DNA of 7,403 nucleotides from Alphaproteobacteria bacterium (GTDB lineage Bacteria; Pseudomonadota; Alphaproteobacteria; UBA11222). Of this stretch, positions 6,927 through 7,403 are shown piece after piece; position 1 is the first letter of the stretch, and each line of letters begins with the position of its first letter. Where the stretch lies: contig DMKG01000070.1 of NCBI GenBank assembly GCA_003454415.1, forward strand, positions 1,861-9,263, in the 5' to 3' direction. The translations under genes and the position numbers were made by a program. The notes beneath the pieces were generated by a model. It was given only the letters and a program-made list of their open reading frames with translations. It searched no databases and was not told where the DNA came from.

Positions 6927-7403
6927 TTAGCGGTTCAGTTCCCGCATGGCGTCATCAAGACCCGCAAGAGTCAATGGGTACATCCGATCGGCCATGATCT
7001 GCTGCACCACCTGGATGGACGGTGTATATTCCCAATGCTTTTTCGCAACCGGGTTCAGCCACACCATCTTCGGATAAATATCCGAAACCCTCTGATACCA
7101 CACTTCACCGGCTTCTTCATTCCAGTGTTCCACGCTGCCGCCCGGATAGGTGATTTCATAGGGGCTCATCGTCGCATCGCCGACGAAAATGACCTTGTAG
7201 TCATGGCCGTATTTGTTCAGGACGTCCCAGGTCGGGATTTTTTCGTTATGCCGGCGGCGGTTGTCTTTCCAGACATGTTCGTAGAGGCAGTTATGGAAGT
7301 AGAAATACTCCATATGCTTGAACTCCGTTCGCGCAGCGGAAAATAATTCCTCACAGGTGCGGATATGGGCGTCCATGGAGCCGCCAATATCGAAGAAGAT
7401 CAG
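6927..7403 (-). CDS. CoxE-type VWA domain protein (partial, N-terminus beyond the right edge)
   Basis: The frame continues past the ATG at 7376 to the window edge, reading LIFFDIGGSMDAH, so that ATG is internal and the true start lies outside. The visible 158 residues are the C-terminal half of a von Willebrand factor A domain. The metal site motif is Asp5-x-Gly-x-Ser9 (DIGGSM), and VGDATMSP near residue 76 probably supplies the later Asp. The run HMEYFYFHNCLYEHVWKDN and the end MYPLTLAGLDDAMREL are typical of an alphaproteobacterial group related to CoxE. In this family such proteins are usually paired with a MoxR-type AAA+ ATPase that remodels or helps load metal into a client enzyme. The partner is not in the window and may lie beyond the right edge. 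The first Ser of the classical DxSxS motif is Gly here. No membrane segment is seen in the visible part, so it is probably cytoplasmic. Confidence 0.88.
   Translation of the reverse strand: MIFFDIGGSMDAHIRTCEELFSAARTEFKHMEYFYFHNCLYEHVWKDNRRRHNEKIPTWDVLNKYGHDYKVIFVGDATMSPYEITYPGGSVEHWNEEAGEVWYQRVSDIYPKMVWLNPVAKKHWEYTPSIQVVQQIMADRMYPLTLAGLDDAMRELNR

Overview
The window looks like an ordinary stretch of an alphaproteobacterial chromosome (inference). Coding regions are moderately GC-rich. The clues are a DUF1217-type protein (a family I recall mainly from alphaproteobacteria, often near flagellar genes), CaiB/AMACR-type CoA enzymes with typical proteobacterial sequences, and a CoxE-type VWA protein of a form common in that class. 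The genus cannot be named from the sequence. No tRNA, rRNA, CRISPR array, insertion sequence or phage gene was seen.

Layout. (1) Positions 2-883, minus strand: a DUF1217-like protein cut by the left edge, with internal repeats. (2) Positions 884-1026: a divergent promoter region. (3) Positions 1027-2187 and 2200-3351, plus strand: two tandem, closely related CoA-transferase family III / alpha-methylacyl-CoA racemase genes, 12 bases apart and probably one operon. (4) Positions 3509-4603, minus strand: a serine alpha/beta hydrolase with a long helical N-terminal extension, convergent with the racemase pair. (5) Positions 4604-4912: a divergent intergenic region whose right part (4715-4890) is about 86% A+T and carries a recurring AATT-pyrimidine-CCC motif. 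(6) Positions 4913-6739, plus strand: a membrane hybrid histidine kinase with a C-terminal receiver domain. (7) Positions 6740-6926: a convergent intergenic region with a 13-base-arm hairpin. (8) Positions 6927-7403, minus strand: the C-terminal part of a CoxE-type VWA protein, cut by the right edge.

How the genes relate. Only the two racemase genes clearly belong together, probably in methyl-branched acyl-CoA or other 2-methylacyl-CoA metabolism. The other genes sit in divergent or convergent arrangement and look like independent units. I found no convincing multi-gene novel system. The points most worth checking are the paralogous racemase pair, the helical extension on the hydrolase, and the AT-rich block with repeated motifs ahead of the sensor kinase.
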